From NCBI GenBank assembly GCA_928724745.1, contig CAKMXJ010000037.1:1240001-1304000 (forward strand): a DNA stretch of 64,000 nt, written 5' to 3'. The position numbers were made by a program, and so were the translations under genes. The notes below the pieces were generated by a model. That model saw only the letters and a program-made list of their open reading frames with translations, had not been told where the DNA came from and did not search any database. Source of the DNA: Anthracocystis setariae. Taxonomy: Eukaryota > Basidiomycota > Ustilaginomycetes > Ustilaginales > Ustilaginaceae. Each line of letters opens with the position of its first letter. The first letter of the stretch is position 1. Below are positions 33,101 through 40,896 of the stretch, in pieces.

Positions 33101-33411
33101 TCGAAGGCAAGACGTCGGGACCGGTGGAGCTCGAGGGGGTTGAGAGTGACGAGGATGATGAAAAGGCCGAGATGGTGATGCGCAGCAGGTTGGAGCGGTT
33201 GGAGTGGGAGAGGGAGAATCCTGACGAGGCAAAGAGGTTGAGGGAGGCGAAGAGGGCGAGGGAGATGGTCGAGCAAGGTGTAGCACCGCCTCCGGTCGTG
33301 TCTAGACGTGCCAACGAGGGAGTGGAACCAGAGAAGGCAGGGGGAGAGGAGGTTCCGGCAGGGAAGCCTAAGAAGGTTTCCCGTTTTAAGGCGGCTCGTA
33401 TGGGTGGCTGA
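30145..33411 (+). CDS. BUD27: URI/Bud27-like prefoldin-related protein
   Basis: Protein of 1088 residues, one exon. The N-terminal ~160 residues form an alpha-beta-alpha pattern like the prefoldin-type domain of URI1, including LGPLAFLPATVDVEEDRVWV. The middle is long, disordered and Pro/Ser-rich with acidic blocks (dense Asp/Glu runs near 32440-32550 and 32720-32760). Three related basic motifs appear: ARFSAFKAGF, SRFKASLAHQ and the extreme C-terminal SRFKAARMGG; such RFKA motifs occur in the DUF3835 region of Bud27/URI. These proteins help assemble RNA polymerases with Rpb5 and affect translation initiation. Assignment rests on overall architecture and short motifs, so moderate confidence. 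It is 403 bp upstream of the TTC27 gene on the same strand. Confidence 0.7.
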   Translation: MTSVTCLDERTGMAVSRHDSSSSSASWLGVRDGLEARLERAGGNIDSVCVQLDNFQVASQFTSKMAMLLQPLGPLAFLPATVDVEEDRVWVRQDCPGLSVEDEVRLEDAVLEVLTTVPAMGGKEEEEGGVRVQVSLDAPSRTLEVRYKSMSIRQAQLQLQKRKARFLAEALKLRQSQPTKEKQAKHQSPSNNVHVLNQDQHALNEEGLPFYEPVERISEQDATRENKAYMQPFVRDDKETAMDKDKRKQWMHDMLSKLEAEENAEISSSSEDEQLTRTHQHPGTTHPLPAEEETRVVLRIRTPSPPPSPEHQRTTKPLPEIVSATRPPPVKSALKPTAARPDLLQRPSFGASGIRHGFLNLNPSSPGAIQSSYSWEDLEKEQKPNPQPPARLESERYSRSHTPTPLSRIESPTGSGTSTPSKKSVRIQSPERGRTHPEQTAGSGLTPLQRALKSSVRVKENYTEPPSGTAEKRHKDDVGVEEEAERIVQLLGPGVVEGHPSAPPPDVLMKMQEEYELDKRLSTPQAIAEKQRREEQQREIERLQRLNQKPALGQSVMERSTARAKGKGKEKEADKIQGARFSAFKAGFLNQKPGQPKFVPNKVERRPGPRESLGISALERAGRGDDELAERRVEMGLSAAVPHARPSKAYAEKIRARQEGLVVSGEEGGQEGAAVKLARPVEGDDEPRAGKVRFGPPAGATDADGEEVNDIVPSETLDNHLPEEVDSAREVDEEQEEPKIEGEGADTDDEDAYFDSYVDKSRRAAAESRGLDEDDGFDDEDDDWDVDEVDDFDDDEDDEFGYDADDLMALAPQMGGAEGLVEHPELMREYEEAKAKLAAMGLHLPGGSSSSSSSKSQLGEEEEEEEEEDYEDDVVPLNAAVEGPEYQGNTVSNEKGASRISRFKASLAHQRLNPTPTSTGKLPSDTANIEELLKSARNVGQASGSAAFEMDGYITSPQGEGEEKGAPVMIIPQLAPVRFAKNGDLIEGKTSGPVELEGVESDEDDEKAEMVMRSRLERLEWERENPDEAKRLREAKRAREMVEQGVAPPPVVSRRANEGVEPEKAGGEEVPAGKPKKVSRFKAARMGG

Positions 33412-33814
33412 GCTCGTCGGTATGGTGTATACAGTCCACACTGTCCATCTCACGTTCTTACACGCAATCGAATGGGGGCGGGGGCTACTACTTCTTAATA
33501 GATCTATCTGTTCTTGGCGACCTGCGTTCAAGAAGAAGACTGCTGGGTCTATTGAGCACCATGGCTGGGCTGAGAGTGAGAGTGAGATCCGAGTTGGATA
33601 GCCGGAACTCGGATTGAGTAGATTAATAATTAATTGTTTCAAGCCGAAAAAGTTTTGAGCGCTTTTTTTTTTTTCCTTTTTTTTCTTTTTCTCTTTTTTT
33701 TTTTTCCTTCCCGAGAGTGGAGGAATAGAATTGTCCTCACCTTTGGCTCGCACGAAGCATCCTCTTCCCTTCCCTCCTCTACTCACACATCATCCTACCA
33801 TCCCGAGGACAAAC
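33412..33814. other. Intergenic with poly(T) promoter tract
   Basis: 403 bp between two plus-strand genes. An AT-rich segment (33619-33640) is followed by an almost pure T/C tract at 33663-33709, then the TTC27 start. No gene seen. Confidence 0.65.
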
Positions 33815-36800
33815 ATGAGTGGCATCGGAGCGGTCCAAGCCGGACGCTTTACACAACCACTCCCACATACGCCGTTGAACCATTTCTTGCGACACACCAA
33901 ATCGCTCCTCGATTCAGGCGGACTCGACAACGAGGATGCCGTCTACGTCGTCACTCCCCGAAACCCTACCCTCGATCAAGCCATCGCAGCCATGAGCTTC
34001 GCATACATCCAACAACAGGTCGATACGAACAAGTATGCGCAGCGGAGATACGTGCCGGTCATTTCGGGGACGAGGAGCGTGGTGTTGAGCGAACGTGTGC
34101 CCGAGCTTGCGTTGGCGTTGCAGGCGGGGCTGGTGGCGGAGGAGAGTGTGATTTTCGAGGATGACGAGGTATATAAGATGGTGAACGCGTATACGAGTAG
34201 GAAGAAGGTGGTACTTGTTGGGGGTGCGGCCGAGATGAGGGGGGAGGAGGCGTGGAAGGAGTGGTTGGATTTGCATGGGGCCGAGTTGTTCGGGGTGGTT
34301 GATACGGAGAACACGCTGCCGAGCGAGATTCATGACGACAACGGCAACGTGAACGAGAAACTCAATGTGGCACTTTTTCCGCAACGTGCGGTCAGGGGAA
34401 GTGGTGAGGCCGAACCGGCGCTCTCTTCGCTCGTGACGTTGTGGGCCAAGGAGCAAATCAAGGCAGCGGGGCGCACTGAAGAACTAGTAACGCGAGAGCT
34501 GGCGGATCTCCTACTGGCCGCGATTCTGCTTGACAGTGACAATCTGGTCGAGAGTAAAACCAACTCGGCCGACCTCGGCGCCGTCGGATGGCTCAACCCA
34601 CGCTCGAGCTTCCAACTTCAAACTCAGGACGACGCCACGCAAGCGACCGACGACCCGCAGGACGATCTCAATGAGGATGAAGCCAATGTGCCCAACTATA
34701 ACGCGTTCGTTCCGACGTTTCCTGACCTCGATGCCATGTATCGCGTGCTCAAAGCCGTCTCCCGTCAATCCGCCATCTTGGCATCCCAGCCCAAATCCTC
34801 TTCCACCCTGGCTGCTGCATCCTCGGTCGACGCTGGCTCGCCAACTCACTTCCAATGGAACCTGATCACCAACACCCTTGCCAATCTCTCCGAGGTTGAA
34901 AAAGCCGCCGTCCCCACATTCGTCTCCAGCACAATCCTCGGCGACTTTGCAAGCGTCCTCACATCGCCCATCGCCACCAAGCTCTTTAGCCCGATTGGCG
35001 CTGCGCTGGGTAAAACGCTCAGCGACGGCGCGAGTAGTTTCGACCTGAGCGGTCTGCAGAAGGCCGTCACACAAACCGTGGCGGATGTTGTCGAGGGTGA
35101 AAACCAGACGTACGAAGCGCTGTGTGTGGCGATCAGTGCATTGCATGCCTTCGTGCAGATCAATTGGACCGGTCCGGAGTTGCCGGATACGCTCGACCCG
35201 CTGAGACTGTTGCGTTCGAGTGCGGTGGCGAGCTTCCCCCCACGACCGGTCGATGCTGATGCCGAGCAAAAGACCAACGCTCAAACGAACAGGTTGATCC
35301 ACCGTGCCGCGCTCGAGGCGTTGGCATTCAAGGGCGAACCGGCATACCATCTATGCCAGGTGCCTTTCTTCCTGGTGTTTTCCAAGCTCGTCATCGAAGC
35401 GCTCTGCCATGTGAACAAGGATGGGCAGGGCGAGGCGATCGAGACGGTGGCGTGGTGGAGGTTGCGTATGTTTACGGTGCACAGCCATGTACTCGATGAG
35501 CCCGTGGCGTTTGGTAAGCGCGTGTTCGATCCGGTGAATAAGCTTGCGGATATTCTCAGGACGAGGGCGGAGGTGGAAAGCAGGAGCAAGATGGGGAAGG
35601 GTGAGAAGGGGGCATGGTCAAGTTTGTCGGCGAGACTGATTCTTGAAAAGGGGATTGCATTGCAGAGGTTGGGGAGTGATCGGGAGGCGAGCGAGACGTT
35701 TGTTGATGCGGCGAAGGAGAATGGTCTGCGATACAGGATGTCGGGAGCGCTGGGCAAGAGGACGAAATTCCAGAGGGAGGATAAGACACAATTGGTGCTG
35801 TTGGCCAAGAGTGTGGTGGCCGATGGTGGCAAGGAGGACGAGGAGGCTGAGCAGAAGGGCGGTGAGGGCGAGCACAAGGGAGAAGAGAAGGGAAACATAA
35901 CGGAAACAATGGAAACTGGATTTGCCTCGAAAGTCAACCCGGAAGACCAAGTGGCAGGCATGCCTTCAACGTACGCGCTCAACGACGACACGCTGCTCGA
36001 GCAGACCAAGTTCACGTCGACCGGCGGTGGGTCCAACTCCAACAATGGAGAAGACGGTGATGATGACGATCTACTGGCGCTCGACCCCAACTCGCAACCT
36101 GCGCTGGCGGTGCTGGATCAATGCACGCTGCTTGCATTGTGCTTGAACATCCGCAACACGCAAGCCGCGCACGGGCTGACGGCGAACCAGATGCAGATCT
36201 TCATCTCGCGCGTCATCTCGCACCCTCGAAACTGGATGGTGCACACCATGTCGCTCCTCCTGCGAGCGCGATTGGAATCGACCCGAACGCGAACCGTCGA
36301 GCGCTCAGTCTTGCAACTGCAGGCACTGATCGATCAGATGCCCACCAACGATTCGTCGATTCAGGAGAGACTCAAGTTCTTTCACGCGCTCGATCTGCCG
36401 CCCAAGTGGGAGATGCAGGCCGAGCTCGCCCGGAGGTATGCAAGTATCGGCGTGACGCGCTCGGCGTTGGAGATCTTTGAGCGTATCGAAATGTGGGACG
36501 AGGTGGTGCAGTGTCTCGGCATGCTCGGGAGGCAGGAGGAGGCGATCGAGATCGTTCGCGAGTTGCTCGATGGAAAAAAAGTGGAAGCCGATGTGGATGT
36601 TTCGGTGCGTCGTCGAAATGCGGTGGATTCGAGCTCGGCCAGTGAGGCGCAGGCTGTCATGTATCGGCGTATGGACCGCGCTAGGGAGGCTAAGCTTTGG
36701 TGTCTCCTGGGCGACCTCGAGCCGGCATCTGCGCTGGGTCATTACAGCAAGGCGTGGACGGTGTCCGGCAATTCGTCGGCACGCGCTGCGCGATCGTTGG

Positions 36801-38071
36801 GAGGTGTTTACTTTACGAGCAATGACTTTGCATCGGCGGCCAAGTGGCTGAAGAAGGCGCTCAAGATCAATCCGTTGTACACGCGGTCGTGGTTTATCCT
36901 GGGATGCTGCTGCATGCGTTTGGAGCAGTGGAAGGAGGGTGCGCAGTGTTTCCGTCGATGCACGGCGTTGGATGATGAGGATATGGAGAGTTGGAATAAC
37001 CTAGCGAGTTGTTATCTGCGTATGGTGGAGGAGACGTCAGTGGACGATGCGGTGGGGATTGAGCGGATGGGCGAGCAGGGGGGATTGCCCGACATCCTCG
37101 AGGCGGCGGAAGAGGAGGCGGATCGAGTGTGGCAAGGCGCTACCGACGGTGGAGACGATGACGATGAGGGTGGACTCAGTGACTGGAGTGGTAGTTCGCG
37201 ATCGGATTCCGGGGTCGAAGTGTCCTCCTCCAGCGAAAGTGAGGCGGACAGCGACGATACTGCGACCGAAATTGGGCTACCCAATCCAGGCCAAGTGGGG
37301 GTTTGGCGAACTCGTCGAGCCAACGCTACCTCTGCCTACTCGTTGAAACTGCTCGCGCATCGGTCGCTGCAACAGTCGCTGCGATTCGCACACGAAAACT
37401 GGCGAGTATGGTACAACTATATGATCGTCTGCATCGACGTTGGGTATCTGGTCGAGGCGACAAGGGCGATGGTTCGTGTGACCGAGATTCGGACGCGCAA
37501 TCAGTCGAATGATGACGACAAGGCCAAGACGGTGGAGGTGGGTGTGTTGGCGCGGTTGGTGGATGCGGTTACGCGCACTCCCAAAGCGGAGCTGGAGGCG
37601 CAAGCGGCGGTGGTCAAAGCCACTGACGAGGGTCAACCCAAACTAGACGCCAACTCTGGATTGGGTTTGTACCCTGTAGTGAGACGATTGTTTGACGATA
37701 CGCTGCTGGCATGCATCTCGACAAGTGCGCCGATCTGGAAACTCTACTCGCGTCTTCTGCTTTGGAACGGTGAACAAAGACGGGCAATACAATATGCGCT
37801 ATTGAACGCATACAACTCGACATTCAACACTGCAATGCACTTGGACCTCAACTCGGACAAACAGACGTTCATTAGACTCGTACACGATCTGCGAAACTTG
37901 GTCGACGCGTTGCTGCAACTGAGCGACGATGCAAACATGGAGGATTCGCCAAAGCCAAAGTTCCAAGCGAGAAGCTTGGTGAGAACGTTCTTGGCCAAGA
38001 CGCGCGAGTGCTGGGATCAGGAACCAGAGTACGACGAGGCCAAACAGTTGCTGCAGGCTCTCAAGAATTAG
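33815..38071 (+). CDS. EMW1: TTC27/Emw1-family TPR protein with an N-terminal DHH-phosphoesterase-like domain
   Basis: Protein of 1418 residues from ATG 33815, one exon. From about residue 440 it matches TTC27/Emw1: AFVQINWTGPEL (445-456), LHALDLPPKWEMQAELARRY and clear TPRs in NDFASAAKWLKKALKINPLYTRSWFILG-type helices with SWNNLASCYL. Emw1 is essential in yeast for cell-wall integrity; TTC27 acts in co-translational or complex assembly. The first ~320 residues are an extra alpha/beta domain resembling DHH/DHHA2 (Ppx1/Prune) proteins: NPTLDQAIAAM (50-60), VVDTEN (161-166), ALSSLVTLW (202-210) and AILLDSDNL (236-244). The catalytic DHH is replaced by DTE, so it is probably inactive. An acidic insert (DDDDEGG and Ser/Glu runs) lies near 37150-37260. 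The TTC27 part is firm; the DHH part is inference. Confidence 0.88.
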   Translation: MSGIGAVQAGRFTQPLPHTPLNHFLRHTKSLLDSGGLDNEDAVYVVTPRNPTLDQAIAAMSFAYIQQQVDTNKYAQRRYVPVISGTRSVVLSERVPELALALQAGLVAEESVIFEDDEVYKMVNAYTSRKKVVLVGGAAEMRGEEAWKEWLDLHGAELFGVVDTENTLPSEIHDDNGNVNEKLNVALFPQRAVRGSGEAEPALSSLVTLWAKEQIKAAGRTEELVTRELADLLLAAILLDSDNLVESKTNSADLGAVGWLNPRSSFQLQTQDDATQATDDPQDDLNEDEANVPNYNAFVPTFPDLDAMYRVLKAVSRQSAILASQPKSSSTLAAASSVDAGSPTHFQWNLITNTLANLSEVEKAAVPTFVSSTILGDFASVLTSPIATKLFSPIGAALGKTLSDGASSFDLSGLQKAVTQTVADVVEGENQTYEALCVAISALHAFVQINWTGPELPDTLDPLRLLRSSAVASFPPRPVDADAEQKTNAQTNRLIHRAALEALAFKGEPAYHLCQVPFFLVFSKLVIEALCHVNKDGQGEAIETVAWWRLRMFTVHSHVLDEPVAFGKRVFDPVNKLADILRTRAEVESRSKMGKGEKGAWSSLSARLILEKGIALQRLGSDREASETFVDAAKENGLRYRMSGALGKRTKFQREDKTQLVLLAKSVVADGGKEDEEAEQKGGEGEHKGEEKGNITETMETGFASKVNPEDQVAGMPSTYALNDDTLLEQTKFTSTGGGSNSNNGEDGDDDDLLALDPNSQPALAVLDQCTLLALCLNIRNTQAAHGLTANQMQIFISRVISHPRNWMVHTMSLLLRARLESTRTRTVERSVLQLQALIDQMPTNDSSIQERLKFFHALDLPPKWEMQAELARRYASIGVTRSALEIFERIEMWDEVVQCLGMLGRQEEAIEIVRELLDGKKVEADVDVSVRRRNAVDSSSASEAQAVMYRRMDRAREAKLWCLLGDLEPASALGHYSKAWTVSGNSSARAARSLGGVYFTSNDFASAAKWLKKALKINPLYTRSWFILGCCCMRLEQWKEGAQCFRRCTALDDEDMESWNNLASCYLRMVEETSVDDAVGIERMGEQGGLPDILEAAEEEADRVWQGATDGGDDDDEGGLSDWSGSSRSDSGVEVSSSSESEADSDDTATEIGLPNPGQVGVWRTRRANATSAYSLKLLAHRSLQQSLRFAHENWRVWYNYMIVCIDVGYLVEATRAMVRVTEIRTRNQSNDDDKAKTVEVGVLARLVDAVTRTPKAELEAQAAVVKATDEGQPKLDANSGLGLYPVVRRLFDDTLLACISTSAPIWKLYSRLLLWNGEQRRAIQYALLNAYNSTFNTAMHLDLNSDKQTFIRLVHDLRNLVDALLQLSDDANMEDSPKPKFQARSLVRTFLAKTRECWDQEPEYDEAKQLLQALKN

Positions 38072-38146
38072 TTTTGCCAAGCGCGGGGGTTGGAGAAATA
38101 CCGAGTGCATTTTTTTTTTTAAACAAAAAAGGCAGGAGATGCGTCC

Positions 38147-38180
<34 letters not shown>
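38147..38180. repeat. (GT)n microsatellite
   Basis: Alternating GT with one ATAT interruption, in the convergent 3' region after the TTC27 gene. Confidence 0.9.
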
Positions 38181-38265
38181 AAGTATGGGGTGTGGTGTGA
38201 TATCTATGCAAAGGGGGGCGGGAAGGGGTATGCTAGCGAGGAGGGTATGGGAGCGGGGTGAGGAG

Positions 38266-38691
38266 TTAGAGGAGGAAGCACATGGAGCTAACGAGGAGGA
38301 TGGCAACGAATTGATGTGCGCAGGGTGCGGAGTGTAGTCCGACTGCTGCGTTTGGAGTACGGGAGCTGGTTGCACTTGGTAGGGTTGAAGTGCTTGTGGT
38401 GGAGGACGCCAAAGAAGAGGTGGTGGTGGTGGAGGAGGACGAGCTGGTGGAGAGAGTGGTGGTGATAGTGGTGAGGGAAGAGTCGACGGAGGAAAAGGTA
38501 AATGTGAGGAGGGAGCCTAGGGTTGCTGCTGCATCTGTGGAGCGACCTGATGTTGAGGTGGCGGTTGAATTGGATGATGAGGTGGGGGAGGTGAAGGAAG
38601 ATGAAGTGGTGAATGAGGATTGTGCCAGGGTGGTGGGGGAGAACAGTGCGGCCAAGAAGAGGAGTAGCGAGAGGTGGAAGATGCGAACCAT
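38266..38691 (-). CDS. Small Ser/Thr-rich secreted protein, probably GPI-anchored
   Basis: Frame of 141 residues from the ATG at 38689-38691. It starts MVRIFHLSLLLFLAALFS, a good signal peptide, with likely cleavage after TTLAQ. Nearly all of the mature chain is Ser/Thr, suited to O-mannosylation. It ends with a hydrophobic tail after a small-residue region (LHSAPCAHQ then VAILLVSSMCFLL), the layout of a GPI attachment signal. This is typical of small fungal cell-wall mannoproteins. The frame extends upstream through a His-rich stretch, but the signal peptide fixes the start. It is convergent with the TTC27 gene. Low-complexity composition makes it impossible to assign a family, and expression is unproven. 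Confidence 0.6.
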   Translation of the reverse strand: MVRIFHLSLLLFLAALFSPTTLAQSSFTTSSSFTSPTSSSNSTATSTSGRSTDAAATLGSLLTFTFSSVDSSLTTITTTLSTSSSSSTTTTSSLASSTTSTSTLPSATSSRTPNAAVGLHSAPCAHQFVAILLVSSMCFLL

Positions 38692-38939
38692 GTTGAGATT
38701 GCGTGTGGGAAGATGCAATGTGATAAGGTCCAATGTTTTCCTGTTGTGCAGGTAGAGTTTGAAGAGTCGAGTATGATGATGATGTTGTTGTTGATGATGA
38801 TGATGATGATGAAAAGGATGATCTTTTCGACGGCGGCGGTGCATTTGTGACACTTTTTTTCTTTAATTCCGAAATAAAGTTCTAAAAGAGAGTTTTTATT
38901 CAACCGGATTTCACTTTCCGCTCACTCGGCGCCAAGGGA

Positions 38940-38966
38940 AAATAATAATAATAATAAGAATAATAA
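38940..38966. repeat. (AAT)n microsatellite
   Basis: Tandem AAT units with one G interruption, intergenic. Confidence 0.9.
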
Positions 38967-39277
38967 AAGAGTATTCACCCCGCTTTAGCCGCCCTCCAGC
39001 CAAAATTCTCTTCTCTCGCCTTAACATTTGAATACCTCAATTAAATGTCAGAACAGCATCCGCCCGAGAGAATAGAACAGCGCAATCCAACAACGGAAAA
39101 AGCACACAAATTTATGATAAAGTGGATGCAGAGATCTCTTTCTGTTGCGCTTTTTTGAGCACAGCGCCGCGCCGCGCCGCGATGGCGTTGATTGGCCGCT
39201 ACAGCTTTGCTGCTGTTCAGCTCAATACTGTAGAGCGCGACCCTCGGCTTGACGCTGCTCATCTTCTCAACCGTGCG

Positions 39278-39300
39278 GGCAGGCAGGCAGGCAGGCAGGC
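39278..39300. repeat. (GGCA)n tetranucleotide repeat
   Basis: About five and a half perfect GGCA units in intergenic DNA. Confidence 0.9.
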
Positions 39301-39694
39301 CGGTCATATTATAGAAAGAAAGGCCTTTCTTGACGCTCTCCTAACCCTCGGCGCCGCATCGTCTGATCTGGCATTCTGTGATTCTTCTTCAGTTACTGTA
39401 ATGCCGACGCCAAAACGCTTCCTCCACCATCACCAATCATCTCTTCCAATCTCATCCAACTTTTTTTTTTTCCCACTTGCACGTAGCAAGAAACATTCCA
39501 GCGCCCACACAACCCACTCGAGCTTCATTTGCGTCAACCTTGGTCGACCGCACTCTCCCTCTCTGTCTTCCACGTCAGATCGTGATCGGCACCTCAAGCA
39601 TTTCTTCTCAACCCAACCCACACACACTTCCCCCCCCCCTCTTCACAACGAACACCACCTCGCACCTCACATTGTAGCTCCACTCTGGTACACG

Positions 39695-40019
39695 ATGGAT
39701 TCGGCTAAAATCTTTGCTCTCGGCCTTGCAGCTGGTTTGGCTGTTCACGTCTTTGTTCGCAACAGCAACAAGACTGAACCGAAGCAAGGTGTCGGTAACA
39801 ATAATGGCACCAAGCAGGATTCAATAGCGACCAAATCGAGCAAGGGTAAGAGCAAGAAGAAGAGCAAGAGCAAGGATCTTACCGCTGTTGCTGCTCCGGC
39901 TGTCCCCATTATCGAACAGCCCAAGGTGCCAGAAGTGCAAACCAAGAAGGAGGAGCCAGCTCCGGCAGCAGCAGCCTCCTCGACCTCGACCAAGAAGAAC
40001 AAGAAAAACAAAACCAAAG

Positions 40020-40050
<31 letters not shown>

Positions 40051-40813
40051 ACCATCCAACGACAGTTACGCTCAAGTTGCGTCGGAACCTCCCGCGATCA
40101 ACAACGAGACGATCCGCGCACGAGCCGATGCGGTCCAAACTGCATTCACCTCTTCGCTGGGCGACATGCGCGATGCCGACGTCGACCCTCTCCCAGCCGC
40201 GTACAACTCTGTGGCTAGCATCCCTGCGCCCCAAGTGGCAACACCCAAACCCAAGCTGTCCAAAAAGGAAGTGGACGAAGGTTGGAGCTCTGTCGGCGGT
40301 ACATTCACTTTGTCGTCGAGTGCCAAGGTAAAAATCGGCTCGACCGCTAGCACCAACAACACCACTGGCGGAGGCAGCAATGTGTCGATTGCATCTACCA
40401 ACCCGTTCGCTGCACTTCCGGACGATGCCACTACGTCGTCGGTGCGTCGGATTGCTCCCAAACCCGCCAAAGCGACTAATGGATGGACCGTCGCAGGACA
40501 CAACCCACGCACTAACGGAACCACCCCCACCCCCACCTCCACCTCCACCACCGGCAACGCCAGTGGCAGTGGTGTTGAGACAAAGAAACAGCGAAGCAAC
40601 GCAAACAAAACAAACGCCAAGAAGGCTGCAAAGGAAGAAGCCGATCGACTTCAGGCGGAACGTCTCGCCAATCATCGCAGACAGCAGGCTGCCGAACAAG
40701 CAAGGCAGAGGGAGATGGCGAATAGGCCAACGCCCAAGAGTGTTGCCGGTTCCAGCAAAGTGCCCAGTGCCAAAGCTAGCGTTGATCTGAACGGTCGGTT
40801 GGTTTGGGATTGA
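39695..40813 (+). CDS. N-terminally membrane-anchored, low-complexity protein of unknown function
   Basis: Protein of 372 residues from ATG 39695. Residues ~4-21 (AKIFALGLAAGLAVHVFV) form one hydrophobic segment followed by Lys-rich, disordered sequence, so a signal-anchor with a cytosolic tail is likely. Features: Lys-rich blocks (KGKSKKKSKSK, KKNKKNK), a run of nine Ala, motifs GWSSVGGTF, NPFAALPDD and GWTVAGH, and a charged C-terminal helix (AAKEEADRLQAERLANHRRQQAAEQARQ) ending DLNGRLVWD. The open frame continues 5' to 39122, but that part is poly(T)/CA-rich and I start at the ATG that gives the anchor. I recognise no family; ER or mitochondrial outer membrane are both possible. Its 3' end is 83 bp from the convergent SMP3 gene. 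Confidence 0.75.
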
Positions 40814-40896
40814 AATTAAAAACCCATGCGCTTGTGTGCCAAGTAATTCTACAGACATTTCAGGCGGTGCGGGGGTGAGGGGGTGAGGGGGGTTTC

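Larger units (their letters stand above)
38692..39694. other. Intergenic / promoter region
   Basis: 1.0 kb. Contains CAT/ATG triplet runs near 38772-38812, an (AAT)n stretch at 38940-38966, a (GGCA)n repeat at 39278-39300, TAC(T/A)GTA heptamers at 39226 and 39394, poly(T) near 39462-39470 and a CA/C-rich stretch before the next start. An open frame runs through much of it upstream of 39695 but has no coding character. Confidence 0.6.
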
